Below, piece by piece: positions 1 through 12,515 of a stretch of DNA of 64,000 bases. The notes under the pieces are model-generated. The model did no database searches and was not told where the DNA came from. It was given only the letters and a program-made list of their open reading frames with translations. Made by a program: the position numbers and the translations under genes. This stretch comes from Siderastrea siderea (taxonomy: Eukaryota > Cnidaria > Anthozoa > Scleractinia > Rhizangiidae): assembly GCA_964030785.1 (NCBI GenBank), contig OZ034969.1, positions 47,937,701 to 48,001,700 on the forward strand, in the 5' to 3' direction. Within the stretch, counting starts at the first letter, position 1. Each line of letters opens with the position of its first letter.

Positions 1-710
1 AGATTTTTATTTTACGCGAACGGCGACAAAGTGGGTTCGGCGGCTCTCACGTCGGGTTTCACTGGATCTACACCACGAAAAACTTGAACGCCGCCTGGGA
101 AGAAACAACAAAGTAAATCTAAACAGCGAATATCTTGCCGAAAAGAACGCATAATTCTTAACAGTTTGAGCAGTCATTCGTTTAATTCAACTACGAGCTA
201 AATATTTGCACGATTTTTGAATTTTTTCCTTATTTCACCGTGTTTGGCAACACAAAAATAAAGCAAAATTGAGAGGCCAAAAAAGCACATTGTTACATAG
301 AGTGGAGTTATACCAAGCCAACCCAGCGAGACAGCAGAGTTTCTTCTTAAAATAAATGCACTAAAATTTTTGGATAACTCAATCTACGAAATTTTTTCGA
401 GCGCCGATTACACAGGCGACACAACGGTCAAAACACGCCATTTCTTGTCACGGCATTCAGTAGCGTTGAATCCAAAATGCGGTTTTCAAAAGATAACATG
501 CCAACTTTTCTTCAATTATCTTTGCTTTACGAGAGGCCATACAGCTTAGAGTAGTTTTGTCTTAATTGCCGCTTTATTGAATCGTAACTTTTAGCGGTTA
601 GTCTCCAACACACAAAATTCAAATTGTGAGCCCAACCGGCTGTCGGTCGAGAACAATTTAGGCTACTTTGTGTTATTTCTACATAAATCTAATCATGTTT
701 ATCCTTATTT
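1..710 (+). repeat. Left terminal inverted repeat of the 4.6-kb element
   Basis: Reverse complement of 3905-4600, with scattered substitutions and small indels. The outermost shared stretch is the A/T run followed by ACGCGAACGGCGACAAAGTG. Confidence 0.75.
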
Positions 711-3700
711 GTTTTCTGTTACTAAGATAAAATAATTTAATGTGCTGATGTAACAAGGAATTACGTTTGAACTGCGGAGAAACAGCTTCGTAGTCTTAAT
801 AGATTTTCCTTCGACGACGTCAACTCTACAGAAAGGTGTCGGAGAGGGGTGGGGAAATGTGCTTTTGTTGACCGGGTAGGAATGAACAAAAATGGGAAGT
901 GGAGGGGAGGAAATGCTTTGAAATGTAGAATTGAACGTTAGTATGTTGCTTGTAAATAAGACAAGTACTCGTAGTGCTGGTAAATCTTGTAAATGATGTT
1001 TATCTTGTCGGTCGTGAATAGTAAGCATGTTGCTCGTATGTAAGGATCGTGAATAAAATTTGTTTAAAAAAAAGAATTGTGAATATCCTTGGCATATACT
1101 CAATTCAGCACAGACCATCGAAATTGATAACTTCTTTTGTGCGTCCTTGGTACATATACACGCCACGTAATGCAATTCCCACGGATATTGCTCAAGCAAT
1201 ATCTACTGGTCGCTCACTGAATCCTGTGACAATGTAAAAGTGACAATTTTTAGCAAACTACCAGTTTGTTTACTAAAAGTAAACAAACTGTAGTTTTCGC
1301 GGAGCTTCGTTCTTTGGCTTGTACACGCAGTTATGACTGATGCTTCTCAATCTTGTTGGAAGTTTATCCACAGTAAAAGATGTATTGAATATAATTACCC
1401 TCGTGTTACTCGTCGTTTTCACAGCCTTCTCGATTTGAGTTTGGTTATGCATGGAGAAGAGGAGTTAGAGGAAGGGGGATGTTTTGGGATGAAGATTATC
1501 CGACCCCCAAAATCTCAATATATGCATGACAATAAAGAGATTCACAACAAACAAACAAACAAAACAGAAAACGTCAAAATAAGAGTCATTAAAGTGTTTT
1601 GCTTGCTGGGATGATACTTTGGAAATGTGTGTTTATACATGGGAAATCTAGAACTGGGCAATAAAAAGCAGTATTCTTTGAACAAGTCAGTGATCAACAG
1701 TGTGCCTGCACTGTTTAAATTAAATTAATTTAGAACGCTTTTTGGTGCTAAATATGTTTATGTGTGAAGTGTCCCATCAGCGCCGACTCACTGTTCAACT
1801 CACCTGCCACTTATCCGTCGTTTCTCATTGAGTTTCCCGGGTAGTTTTATACTGCAAAACGCTTCACAAAATGCTCACGCAATGCTTGCGGGCAGAGAAA
1901 TCGTGGCAATTGACGTTGATGTATTTTGTCAGCTAAGACACATGATACCGGAAAGCAAGGATGGGTGGGATGGGTCAGAGGTGACACTTTTTGGCTGAGG
2001 TTAATGGCCTGGAGCTTGAAACCCTTACCCTGCTTGAGATAACATGATATGATTTGCTATAAACTATTTCAAACCTAAACATATAAAAGTGGCGTGGATG
2101 TTTATCGTATCTTTTAGGAGCGAAAATAGGCGCTTATTCGGCTGGGAAAAAGGCAACATTACACAACGTCACACCTTGGTTTCCATTCTGGGCTTCATCC
2201 ACCGAAATCGTGAACGGCCTGTTCCAGTTAGCGAAGTCTGCGTGAAAACTTTCCAGTGTCGCCGAAACTTTGTGCGCTTTCCATCCGAAATGTTCTCCCA
2301 CAATCTCGGAACGCAAAGTGAATGATGGGAAATTCAAGTTGTCTGTAGAGAACTAAATGAAGGGTTCAGCACACAGCCTCTTATTGTCAATCCAAAGTTT
2401 CGTTTGGCTCAAGTAAACTGACTAAGCTCGGCTTCCCTGTTTTGCGCTTCAGCCATTTTGAAGTATTACGTATTCACACTCTTACAGCAATGAAACATTC
2501 AATTCCATTAGACCCAATTTATTTGTTTAGTCGTAATCCCAGGGATGGCTCAGACATTTTCACTAGCTCCGGATTTGGTAACTTAGTGGTTTTGACTTCG
2601 ACAGAATCGTAGTCTCGTTGCAGTGATGGGTTCCTCGCTGGGGAGGGAAATGTCTTGTCTGAATCGTGCACTGATTGTAAGCTTTTGCTATGGGTATTTT
2701 CCTATATCGATCAGCCTCCGCCACCGGTTGAAGGTTTCCATATGAGAGAAATTCTGGCATCTTTTAGGGGGCTCCTTCCAAAATTTTCTAAGAGCAACCC
2801 TCTAATTTTTATCTTTTACCTAGATGTGAATGACCGCCCTTACGCCGAGCCATCAGATAACAGCTTGGCCTTTGGCCGACGAATGCTCCAGGAGCAAACG
2901 CGAAAGAAACCACTGGTACTCGTGGTATCCGTGTAACAGAAACACCATAACTTTTCTACTCTCGACCCTTGCACTTTATTTCTGTAACCTTTAAATCCAC
3001 ACGACTTTGCTGCTTGCTTCCCTCTCCTTATTACGGGAATTACCCTTTAAAAATAAATTTGGCTTATAGAAGTCAAATTTGCCTGTGATGGCTTTCGCGA
3101 CTGTGAAATTCCCGACCACTCCTGGTTTGAAGATATTGCTCCATGAGCGTGAGGTGGTGGGTCTGCTGCATATCGCAGTAAAACTACCGCTGACAAGTCA
3201 AATGATATAAGTTAACTTGCCTTTACTTCAAAAGCAAGCCTTTTATTTTTGGATAACGTCTTTCAATTACTTCAACTTTCCGGCTTATCCTCCTAGCGCG
3301 CTCGCTGTTCCGCTGTCTAAAAGCCATTGTGGGCACACGAATGAGGACATTTGTCGCAGAAAATTTGTTCACCAACGTACACGGTCGAACCCTTTGTCAT
3401 AGTAAATTTGCACGTGCACATAGGGCTTTATTTCAATCGCCGGTTCTAGGTAATTCCCATTGCTCCTTTTTTAACAATTAAAACCAAAAAAGATATAACT
3501 TGGTATGGTCAATTTCGCACACAATCTTTTCTCCGTCAACATGAAGACATGACACACATTAGATTCCTGCATGTTGCAATTCTGGTTCACAGTGTGGCAT
3601 GTACACATGTGTTATTTTAGAATGTAATAAAAGATAGTGAATTGTAAGATTTACAGTAAAATTAAAAATAAATAAATAATGCAGTTCCCGTTAAGTGACT

Positions 3701-3904
3701 GTGTAGACCAAGAAAACATTCCTCCCCCCCCCCCCCCCCCAAACTCTTTTGTGCTGAGTAACGCATTCTCTGTAGACTTCAAACGCAGTTCAAATTCCTC
3801 GAAGGCGGAAGGCATAAAGACTATGAAACTATTTGTCTCAGGTAATTTATCTTGTACAAGCACACTAATTTTCTTCTTTGTTAACAAAAGAAAACAATTT
3901 AGGT

Positions 3905-4600
3905 TTAACTTGATTAGATTTATGTAGAAATAATACAAAGTAGCGTAAATTGTTCTCGACCGACAGCCGGTTGGGCTCACAATTTGAATTTTGTGTGTTG
4001 GAAATTAACCTCTAAAAGTTACGATTCAAGACCACGTAAGCGGTAATTAAGACAAAACTACTCTAAGCTGTATGGCGTCTTGTAAAAGCAAAGATAATTG
4101 AGGAAAAGTTGGCATGTTATCTTTTGAAAACAGCATTTTGGATTCAACGCTACTGAATGCCGTGGCAAGAAATGGCGTGTTTTGACCTTTGTGTCACCTG
4201 TGTTCGGCGCTCAAAAACATTTTGTAGATTGAGTAGCCCAAAAATTTAGATTGCATTTATTTTAAGAAGAAACTTTGCTGTTTCCCTGGGTTGGATTGAT
4301 ATAACTCCACCCCATGTACCGCTGTGCTTTTTTGGTCTCTCAATTTTGCCATATTTTTGTGTTGCCAGAAACGGTGAAATAAGGAAAAAATTCAAAAATC
4401 GCCCAAATTTGAATTGAACAAATGACTTCTCAAACTGTTAACAACTATGTGTTCTTTTCAGCATGATATTCGCAGTTTAGATCTTACCTTTTTGTTTCTT
4501 CTTAGGCGACGTTCAAGTGATGCGTGGTGTAGACCCCGTGAAACCCGATGTGACAGCCGCCGAACCCACTTTGTCGCCGTTCGCGTAAAAATAAAAATCT
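3905..4600 (-). repeat. Right terminal inverted repeat of the 4.6-kb element
   Basis: Mirror of 1-710. It ends at 4600 with AAAAATCT, the complement of the window's first bases. Confidence 0.75.
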
Positions 4601-5511
4601 AATCGAACTAAAAGTTGTTTTTCCAGAAATAGTTTACCTAGACCTATATTCTAAAAAAGGTTTGGGAATTTTCGATTTTTCATTTTGCACACCTCCAGGC
4701 GATATTTTGGGACGGCCGCTCTTAAGTTCAAAACGTTTGGCAACATAGGCATCATGATATTATTTGTTGAAACCCATTGGGGTGGGAACTAAAAGCTATT
4801 TCGACGACTAACTTACCTTTATTTTAAAGTCGTGAATGCGCTTAAGCAGTGAAGAGCTTATTGGATTGGGGAGATTGGTTACGTGCAGGGTCACGTGACC
4901 TTCACTCACTCCCTATGCAAACTTCTCATAAAATTTAGGCAGTGTCTAGATACCCAACAGCCGGGTATGGATGTTTCAAGACTAACAACCCAGAAGTCCA
5001 AAGTTTCCCATAATTCGTCAGAAAAGCTTATTCTGACGTTCTGCAAGTATTCGATATATGTTGAGAATTGCCCAGCAATTCAGGAAAGTATTTTTGGTTT
5101 TGTAGTTGGCGAGTTTTCCGAGCTTGTCCATATTAGAAAATAGCAATGTTTCCAACCTGATATTCCTTGTAGCTAAGAGAAGGCTTTTTCGGGTCCTTCT
5201 TGGTTCTAAAGAACCATACTCACACACAGTGCTATGCACATCTCAAGTTCGATGTCGGCCATTTTCTGTGCCATTGGAAATCAGTGAACTAAAATCCTGC
5301 TGCATCCTGTCCGGATACAGCTTGTTTCAGTCTTAAGTTACCTTCACGACCTTCCCAAATTACGGTTATACGTAGCGGTTATTATTACTTGGCTTGTACA
5401 TTTGGTCTCATTTTATTACAATTATTATGAATGAAGATAAAAGCAGGTAATCCTTCCAGGTTTCAGGTTACTGAATAGCCTGCGGAGTGTATGTTTTTAA
5501 CTTTCCTGCAG
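4601..5511 (+). other. Intron upstream of the first recognisable LRR exon (lineage A)
   Basis: No gene or RNA is seen. The 3' half (about 5340-5511) carries the lineage-A intron sequence: a TTACTTGGCTTGTACATTTG block, then an ATAGCCTGC block and a TTTCCTGCAG acceptor. It recurs upstream of the exons at 6120, 27379, 46568 and 51834. The stretch 5000-5340 is duplicated in diverged form at 5640-5940, so the next exon arose by duplication of this exon with its intron. Confidence 0.6.
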
Positions 5512-5583
5512 GAATTTAGGACGGAACAAGATTCAGATTCTACCTCCTGACATATTCATCAATCTGTCAAAGTTAGAGCGGTT
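5512..5583 (+). CDS. LRR exon 1 (single 24-residue leucine-rich repeat, lineage A)
   Basis: A 72-bp internal exon between acceptor TTTCCTGCAG and donor GTAAGT. It starts with the last base of a split codon and ends with TT, so both introns are phase 2. The repeat reads NLGRNKIQILPPDIF, then INLSKLER, then the split Leu, matching the LxxNxIxxLPPxxFxxLxxLxxL consensus. Such repeats form curved extracellular binding surfaces. No ATG or signal peptide is seen upstream, so the gene's 5' end lies before this exon or in unrecognised exons. The host gene could be an LGR/RXFP-like receptor or another LRR surface protein; the sequence does not decide. Confidence 0.82.
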
Positions 5584-6119
5584 GTAAGTTTGACTTATTT
5601 TGTTGTTGTTTTTGTTGTTTATTATGAGAAACAACGAAATCATCTTAGGCAAATGACTTCAGTATCAACCATCGAAATTTCCGCAGTGAAGTTTCTTGTT
5701 TTGTCAGAAAACACTACAATCACGATTATTTTATGATGCAGAGAGGATATCCTTACAATTTTCAAGCGGATATTCCTTTTAGCATAGAAAACACTTTTTT
5801 GCGTTGTTCTGGGATTTATAGAACTATACTCATTCACAGAGCTATGCTCCCATTGAGTGCAATGTCTGCCATTTTCTGTGCCAAAGGAAATCATTTCATT
5901 AAACTCCTGCTGCCTCTTCTCCAGATAAAGCTAGTTTGAGTCCTCAATTACCTTTACGACCTTCCCAAATTACTTGCTGTTATATGTAGCAGGTTATTAC
6001 TACTTGGCTTGTACATTTGGTTTCATTTTATTATAATTATTATGAAGGAAGATGAAAGCAGCTAATCCTTCCAGGTTACTTAATAGCCTGCTGAATTTAT
6101 GCTTTTAACTTTTTTGCAG

Positions 6120-6191
6120 GTATTTACATGGGAATAAGATTGAGATTCTACCTCCTGACATATTCATCAATCTGTCAAAGTTAAGGCACTT
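6120..6191 (+). CDS. LRR exon 2 (single LRR, lineage A)
   Basis: A 72-bp phase-2 exon between TTTTTGCAG and GTAAGT. It encodes YLHGNKIEILPPDIF, then INLSKLRH and the split Leu. It and its upstream intron are a tandem duplicate of exon 1 and its intron, about 600 bp apart. All LRR scaffold positions are kept. Confidence 0.82.
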
Positions 6192-6826
6192 GTAAGTTTG
6201 ACTTTAATTTTTTTGTTATGTGAGAAATAATGGTAGCGTCACAGGCTAATTACTTTTATGTCAAACATCGAAATTTCCGCAGTGAAGTTTCTTGTTTTGT
6301 CAGAAAACACCAAAATCACGATTTCTTAATGATCCAGGGAGAATATTCTTACAGTCATTCTATCCCATATTCCTTTGAGCTTAGAAAAGGCTTTTTTGCA
6401 TTCTTCTGGGATGCATTATGAGGACTCGTCCACAAGGTTAGACGCCATTTTGTAACCCCATAATTCCTTGGAAGAGTAATTATCTCGATATGCCCCGCCC
6501 CCTCCTTCCGGGATAAGACGACGTCAAAAACATTCCCCACCCCCGGGCCATAAGGGCGGCTTTCCCCGGGGATGTGCCGGGGGGGGGGTAACAGCTAGAA
6601 TTGAAGCACACATAAGCCTAAAAAAGACAGAAGCTTGACTGAACACAAAGGAAATGTAACTGGCAGGCAACTAGAATGAATGGAATGCCATAACTAGTCA
6701 GAAACCTAAAGGAGCTAGACTATGGTAAAGAAACAAAGCACTTACATGGCATCCTTGTTATCCCGATTCCAGACCAAAGCACTTCTCCTGTGAACGATTT
6801 CGTTAAAAAAGTAATAATAACAGATC
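6192..6826 (+). other. Intron with a third partial lineage-A intron copy
   Basis: Positions 6230-6420 repeat the sequence found after exon 1 (5640-5830), which supports a history of exon-plus-intron duplication. A G-rich tract (GGGGGGGGG near 6580) follows. No coding signal is seen. Confidence 0.5.
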
Positions 6827-6830
6827 TTAA

Positions 6831-7223
6831 CGACGGTGCCTCCTTTTGTTACTGCGTAGACGTTCTGCGCATCTCGGGATATTCGGCTTTCTTAAGGAAT
6901 TTGCCCCCTAATACAACAAAATTTTTGCGCGGTTTATTACTATGTGGAAAAAGCAGATCTTAGTAAGGGCTACCAGAATCGAAAAAGAAATTGGGGGTAA
7001 CCACGCATTTTTCAGAGATAATTGAGCTTAAATTTGGGAAGAAATTGCCTTACATTCTTTGTATTATAACGCTTTTTTAGAATAATGGTTGCTTGGTTAT
7101 CTCAGAAAAATGCGTGGTTACCCACATTTTTCTTTTTGGATTCCAATAACCCTTGCTAAGATCTACTTCTTACCCATAGTCATAACCTTTTCAAAAATCC
7201 ATCTGTATTAGGAGGCACCGTCC
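6831..7223. mobile_element. 393-bp MITE flanked by TTAA
   Basis: The element starts CGACGGTGCCTCC and ends GGAGGCACCGTCC, with TTAA directly outside both ends (6827-6830 and 7224-7227). The interior folds back strongly: the arm at about 6940-7023, with AGATCTTAGTAAGGG and GGGTAACCACGCATTTTTC, is complementary to about 7097-7172. There is no coding capacity. TTAA duplications are typical of piggyBac and Kolobok superfamilies. A GGACGGTGCCT-type TIR is, from memory, common among marine-invertebrate MITEs. Confidence 0.85.
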
Positions 7224-7227
7224 TTAA

Positions 7228-10132
7228 TTAATCAGAATATTCGGAGTAACAGGCTTTGCAAAATATCGGTAAATCGGAATTTTGTAAACTTTTTATAACA
7301 CAATATTTTCGTTTTCTGATAACTATTCATATTCATAAATTAACCAATATCATTGATTTACAAAGATGTTATATGTTTTCTTATTCTTTTAACATACCAA
7401 TGTCTATTTAACAATTATTTTACGAGAGCACGCTGGGTATATATTAAATGAGAAATAACCAACAAGGTGCGTAGCGCCGAGTTGGCTATAATTATTTGCT
7501 ACTTAGCAAGCCCGAGAAGAATAACTGTTTTATTAAAAACTCAACCACTAATTGATATGAAATCAGGAAAGAGAGAGAATAGAAGGGAGAGAGCAAAGAG
7601 ATAAAAGGGAAAAAGAATCGTCGATCACATGACTGAACGAAAAAGGCGTCAAAACGTTGCGAAGTGTTAAATGAGGCCTTCCAAGGGGGTTAGCCTTGTC
7701 GCTTTGTTGCGTCTTTCTCTGGAGCGATGTCGCTGAACTAACAGTTGTAAAGGTCGCTGTCACTCTTGTAGCACGTGCAAATGTCGCTGTCGCTTTATAA
7801 ATTCTTTAAAATAACGGAATTGCCGGTTATATCATGGTCACTCCGTTCCTTTACCATTTAAATGAGTTTTGTTTTGGATTTTTTGGCACATCTCAGCAGA
7901 TCGTCGAGAAGAGCACTGAAACATGCATTAAGTGCCCTCAATATTACGTGATTGTAAAGAGGAACTGTTAAATTATTGGCCACCAGTTCCTTCTGTTTAC
8001 CCCCAAATGACCAAATCAAGATTATTCACCGTGAGGCCTGAAGTCACTTGGCATGTAGATCGCGAATATTCCTAAACGTCTCCTTCAACAGGCGACGCGA
8101 TCTGGAAGAGTGCTTAGCGAGAAAAAAATTGAACTTGAAGTGAAATCATTCTTTAAATCACTCTGAAATCACTTCTGTAAATCACTTTCCGGTCATGTTG
8201 TCATCCTGAAAAAAAAAAAGATTATTCTTATTTTATAATAAAAACGAACAAGCTTCTTAACCCTTTGGAGTAAGTAACATGCAAGATCCTAGTCTTTCAT
8301 GAATCTCAAAAGAAATTCAACTTACAAATCCGATCTTTTGAAATGACAAATATTCTTCTAACACTTAGTAACTCCAAAACACAAGACCCTGTAAAGTGTA
8401 GAGACTGAGTGAGTTTGAAAGGAAGGGCCGGAGTTCAATTAAACGACCACCGGAGGGGGGAGTTTCTAGGGGGTTCCGGGGGCATGCGTCCCCCGGAAAA
8501 GTTTGAAATTTTGTACTTCGGAAATGCGATTTTCGGTATTCTGAAGGGCAAATCAAAGTGGTTTCATTGCTCTAAATTCAAGTAAATGTTTTTGCGTCAA
8601 AAAGAACAACTATGTTGATAACGTAGATACAGATCCTGAAAATAGGGCAGTTCGTTGCTGTCAGCGACTTAGGTAATTGTTTTCCCCTTTTTGACATTAC
8701 AGACCGTAAATGAAGCTTCAAATTTAACAGATTGACAGAAAAAAATCTGACCGTCTGCTCTTAGTCTGGAAACAGCGCATCGTCAAAGGTCACCGACTTA
8801 CGGAACTCTCAAAGGGATAGCAGTCCTACTCTTGACTGGCTGCACTGAAATGCCAATCAAATAGACTCTATTATCTTTTATTGGTAAAATACACAGTATC
8901 CTTACGTCGCCGTCCATTTTAAGTGCTTATTGTGTCGCTGTCGTATTTTGCCAACTCAGTTGAGTCTCTTGTCGGTGTTTAGAAAGTCCCACGTCGCCAG
9001 TTTTCCGGGCCGTGTCGCTTGTCACTTTTAGCCCTTGGAAGGCCGCTTAAATCGTTTCTATGTAAAGCTGAATGAATCAATGAAACTGCCACAAAGTGAA
9101 CGTACAAATTTGAGTAACAACATCTTCCAATTATTGGCTCTGAAGTGTGGCACGTGTTCGATTTTTCGTGAAAAATTGTCGTAATCATTGTTCAAAGCGG
9201 ATTGAAGCTGTACGATCACTCCGTTGTAGCTGAAAGAGTTGGAATTAATACATTTGTAATCCGTTCGCACAAAGGAGCCATCATGTGCTTGCTTAATCGA
9301 ACTGAAGACAGAATTTGAACTTCATCGATAATTTCTGTTCAGCTAAGATACAAGATTACTGAAGATTAGAATTCACCACCTTACTTTTTTTTCATTGCAA
9401 ACCATAAAACAGAGTTGTTCTCGGTTTAAAGGTTACGGCTGGAATGGTAAAGACAACGGTCAATCAACTCCGAAAGCGATTCAACTCCTCTTACCTGGCA
9501 TCCGATTTGTATCTGAACATCTGGAGTTGTTGGAACACAGAACTACAACAAGTGCAAGTACACCAGTGTCAATTTTGCGTGGTAGAGCCCAAAAATGTCG
9601 CCCTTTCTGTTAGTTTGTCCAGTGTTAACATTTACTTCAGGATTTTCGTATTGGTGCGCCGACAACGATGAGAATAAAGAGAAATAATAAGGTCGTCGTA
9701 ACTACTATAGTATCAACCATCGAAGTTACTGTACATTTCAATTAGCTCAGTCTAAAGTTTTGACGCTTTGAAAGCATGCGTGTGAAGAAGTGAATCTGTA
9801 GTTCTTTAAAGTTTATTTATACCTTTCTATTTTTGTCAACTGTAAAATCAGCGCTGTTTAAGCTGTGTAATTACTTTAACTCTCGTATTAACTACATAAT
9901 TACTTGATTTATCATGTGATCATACTAAAGTTGATATAGGAATTGTACGGAAGGTGCATATGCTTTGCGAGATGTGGCTGTCCTCCCGACTTAAATTTGA
10001 CAAAGCTACATGTTTTTTTAATATTATGGTGCATAGGATTCTTCCAGGTTGTAGGTTAGTAAATAGCCAGCTGAAATGTATGTTTTTAACTTTCCTGTTG
10101 ACCACTGAGTTTGTTTTTAATTTTTCCTGTAG
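7228..10132 (+). other. Long intron, no recognised gene
   Basis: AT-rich intron between LRR exons 2 and 3. Near 8440-8500 lies a G-rich palindromic-looking patch, probably an old repeat, and an A-tract occurs near 8208-8219. A pair of overlapping ORFs at 9395-9671 has no recognisable domain. The final 200 bp starts like a lineage-A intron (TTCCAGGTTGTAGGTTAGTA) and ends like lineage B (CCACTGAGTTTG then TTTTTCCTGTAG), so it looks like a recombinant intron. Confidence 0.45.
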
Positions 10133-10204
10133 ACATTTGCAGGAGAATGAGATTCAGATTCTACCTCCTGACATATTCTTCAATCTGACACGGTTGGAAG
10201 AATT
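10133..10204 (+). CDS. LRR exon 3 (single LRR, chimeric intron upstream)
   Basis: A 72-bp phase-2 exon between TTTTTCCTGTAG and GTAAGT. It encodes HLQENEIQILPPDIF, then FNLTRLEE and the split Leu. Its upstream intron combines lineage-A and lineage-B ends. The repeat core is intact and joins in frame with its neighbours. Confidence 0.82.
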
Positions 10205-11189
10205 GTAAGTTTGACTTAAAATTTTAATTTTTTATGAGAAACAATAAGATTCTTATAAGCTTATTCCTGTACTGACGACCGTCGAATTTTCTAAGGTGGA
10301 GGTCGTTTTCACGCAACATTTCCACCATAAACAATAAAATAACGAGAATAACAAAAGCTTAAAACTGATTGAAAACTTGGTTTTTCTGGCGTCTTCCAGA
10401 AAACTTCTTCTTCTTCTGTTGGAACGCTCTTCAAGTGTTATTCTCGAGGGCTATTCGTTTTCGGCATTCATCGAAATTAATACTTGTTTTATTAAGACCT
10501 CCAAGCTGGGGAGGGTATATTTTAACTTGCAGGTGTAGATGTGATATCCCGCGATAAGGAGTAAATGGTGGGTCAGCAGATCTGATATTTCATCAACAAT
10601 GCCCAAGCAAAGAGGCGAGGAAAGATATCCGCCGAAAGGTGTCTTCCCAAAAAGACTTTGTGTATCTACAATTCCAGAAGAGATGAGAGAGGGTTTCTGT
10701 AGTTTCTCCACAAAATGAACAATTATCAACTTGTTTTAATCCTATTTTAAACAGAAAATCATTACTGGCAATCCTGTCATGCAGAAGCTTGAATTGAAAA
10801 ACTCTGAGCTCTGTCTCTCTCCTGCATAGAAAGGGTAACCGATATGTGTTTTTCCAATTAACTGCGGAGATTCCGATTGCTTCCCCCTGAGACAGCCATT
10901 TTTATTCGCTCCTTTTCGGGAGGGAAGCTCTTTTTTGGATGATTAGTTGATAAAGCCCATTAACAGCCTTTGATGCAGATTGAACATGAATGATCCGGAG
11001 AACAGAATTTCTTAAAGTGTTTTACAGCAGACACAACTTTATAGTATTCGAGATTTGGGATTTCGCTGCAAACGCAGCATAGTCCAAGAATTTTTGCTCA
11101 TTGTCCAGTAGATCTCTAACCGCTAACGCCTCTAAGAACTAAAGTAAGGTCTTTCAAACGAGGTTTTTGTCTGTACTAAAAAAACATTT
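10205..11189 (+). other. Intron between LRR exons 3 and 4
   Basis: The proximal part (about 10240-10385) resembles the sequence after exon 4 (about 11570-11720), again showing exon-plus-intron duplication. No coding domain was recognised. Confidence 0.45.
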
Positions 11190-11290
11190 TAAAATGGCAA
11201 GTCCGGGATTTGAACCGAGCACTGATAAATGTAGTAAATAGGACCCTAGCACTAAACCTCTACACCACTGAGCACAATCACCAGGGAATG
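11190..11290 (-). mobile_element. tRNA-like SINE fragment
   Basis: On the minus strand a B-box-like GGTTCAAATCC and an A-box-like AGTGGTGTAGAGGTTTAG lie in tRNA order and spacing, interrupted by extra bases. The CTCTACACCACTGAG block recurs near 12550, 13240, 27840 and 46840 in the lineage-B introns. It is probably a tRNA-derived SINE spread by intron duplication rather than a functional tRNA. Confidence 0.5.
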
Positions 11291-11462
11291 TTATGTATTA
11301 AAAGTTGATTCTGCTAGCTGACCTATGTGTTACATTAGAGCTAACCCCAGGCCTCCATATGACAGCTAAACAGATTCGATCTCAGTCTCTTTCCGTCAAG
11401 GGCCCTCTGATCTATCCCTTCCAGTGTTCACTACTGAGTTCATGTTTTTAATTTTCCTCCAG

Positions 11463-11534
11463 GCATTTGCATGAGAATGAGATTCAGATTCTACCTCCTG
11501 ACATATTCTTCAATCTGACACGGTTGGAACAGTT
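11463..11534 (+). CDS. LRR exon 4 (single LRR, lineage B)
   Basis: A 72-bp phase-2 exon between TTTTCCTCCAG and GTAAGT. It encodes HLHENEIQILPPDIF, then FNLTRLEQ and the split Leu. It is the closest relative of exon 3. The upstream intron is lineage B, marked by GATTCGATCTCAGTCTC and the CCACTCAGTGT-type tail before the acceptor. Confidence 0.82.
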
Positions 11535-12170
11535 GTAAGTTTGACACATAATTTTTTGTTTGTTATGAGAAACAATGAGATCCTTATAAGCTAACTACTG
11601 TAGTGTCAATCATCAAATTTTTCGTGCTGGATTTTGTCGCGCAAGGTTTCCACCATAAACAATAAAATAATGAGAATACCAAAAGCTTCATACTGATTGA
11701 AAACTTTGCTTTTTAAGGCGTCTTCCAAAAAGCGAAATAGTCAAACTCCCGGAACTAGTACTCACCCGCCGATCAATGTGCAATTCGTTTAAGTTTATTG
11801 ATATCTTCTGAGGGGTTTTTTATTTTCAATTTTAAAATTAGTGCTTTGTAAGTTGACTGTCATATTAACTACATATTCACGTGATTTATGACCTTACCAT
11901 TAGAAGGTCGATTGAGGTACTTTACAGCAGGTGAATACGCTTGTGGTGTGGCATTCCTTTTGACTAAAATTTGAAAAACTTTACTTGCCTTTTAGACTTT
12001 TTTCGTGCTTAGGACCCTTCTAGGTTGTAGGTAACTAAATAGCCTGCTGAATTTGATAGGCACTTATTGGGATGGATCAGAGGACCCTTCTTGTTCAGCA
12101 CTCAATAAAATCTGTCGAAAGGCTCTAAGAACTAAAGTTATGTCTCTCAAACAAGATTTACGTCTGTACG
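11535..12170 (+). other. Intron with the remnant of a lost lineage-A acceptor
   Basis: At about 12010-12050 the lineage-A pre-acceptor signature appears (TTGTAGGTAACTAAATAGCC then TGCTGAATTTG), but the usual pyrimidine tract, AG and LRR exon do not follow. An A-type exon seems to have been lost here. Confidence 0.5.
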
Positions 12171-12214
12171 AAAAAATATTTTACCATGGCACGTCCGGAA
12201 TTCCAACCCAGCAC

Positions 12215-12515
12215 TGATAGCGGAGCTCCCGCATGCGAAGCGCGCTTAGCAGAGCACCATGGGTAAGAAAATCTGGTAACCCATCGATGCGAGAAATTTT
12301 GGTTCTGACGTCAGCGCACGCCCGCCCGTACGTACGTACGTACGTACGTTTCACATTCAAGATCAGTGTGGCGTAACGAACATCACGTTTAACAGCGAAA
12401 CAGAAGGACTGAGCTCGATTCTCAGAGAGGAAAAAAATTTTGTCTTTGTGTTTACGTCTTCCAAGACCACATACGCCATGAGAAAAAAAAATGTGGAGCT
12501 CCACTTTTACGCTTG
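12215..12515 (+). mobile_element. tRNA-headed SINE with a GTAC microsatellite
   Basis: About 300 bp with the block GAGAAATTTTGGTTCTGACG, a (GTAC)n tract, and a Pol III-like head around 12365-12440 with A-box-like GTGTGGCGTAACGAACA and a degraded B box. It ends in GGAGCTCCACTTTTA. A second copy is at 12880-13185 and fragments are at about 27565-27790 and 46695-46790. Here it sits inside an older SINE-like sequence, whose halves are at about 12180-12215 and 12535-12590. Confidence 0.6.

Larger units (their letters stand above)
1..4600. mobile_element. DNA transposon with long terminal inverted repeats
   Basis: The first bases of the window reappear reverse-complemented at about 4500-4600. The match continues inward: the block with the CCGACAGCCGGTTGGGC core near 3960 mirrors the one near 640. 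This gives TIRs of roughly 700 bp, fading into weaker similarity to about 860. The left TIR starts at base 1, so the outer end may lie beyond the window and no target duplication can be checked. The interior holds only short unrelated ORFs (for example 1333-1614, 2089-2325 and 2655-2936), none with a transposase motif I recognise, and a poly-C tract near 3723-3740. It is probably a decayed or non-autonomous long-TIR element; the superfamily is not assignable. Confidence 0.75.

Noticed and set aside
2820..2935. Cadherin-like DVNDRP sequence
   Set aside because: Only a short motif inside a transposon; no cadherin repeat around it.
3679..3980. Proline-rich or glycine-rich protein
   Set aside because: Produced by the poly-C tract within the transposon.
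9395..9671. Extra exon of the LRR gene
   Set aside because: No LRR pattern and no matching phase-2 splice sites.
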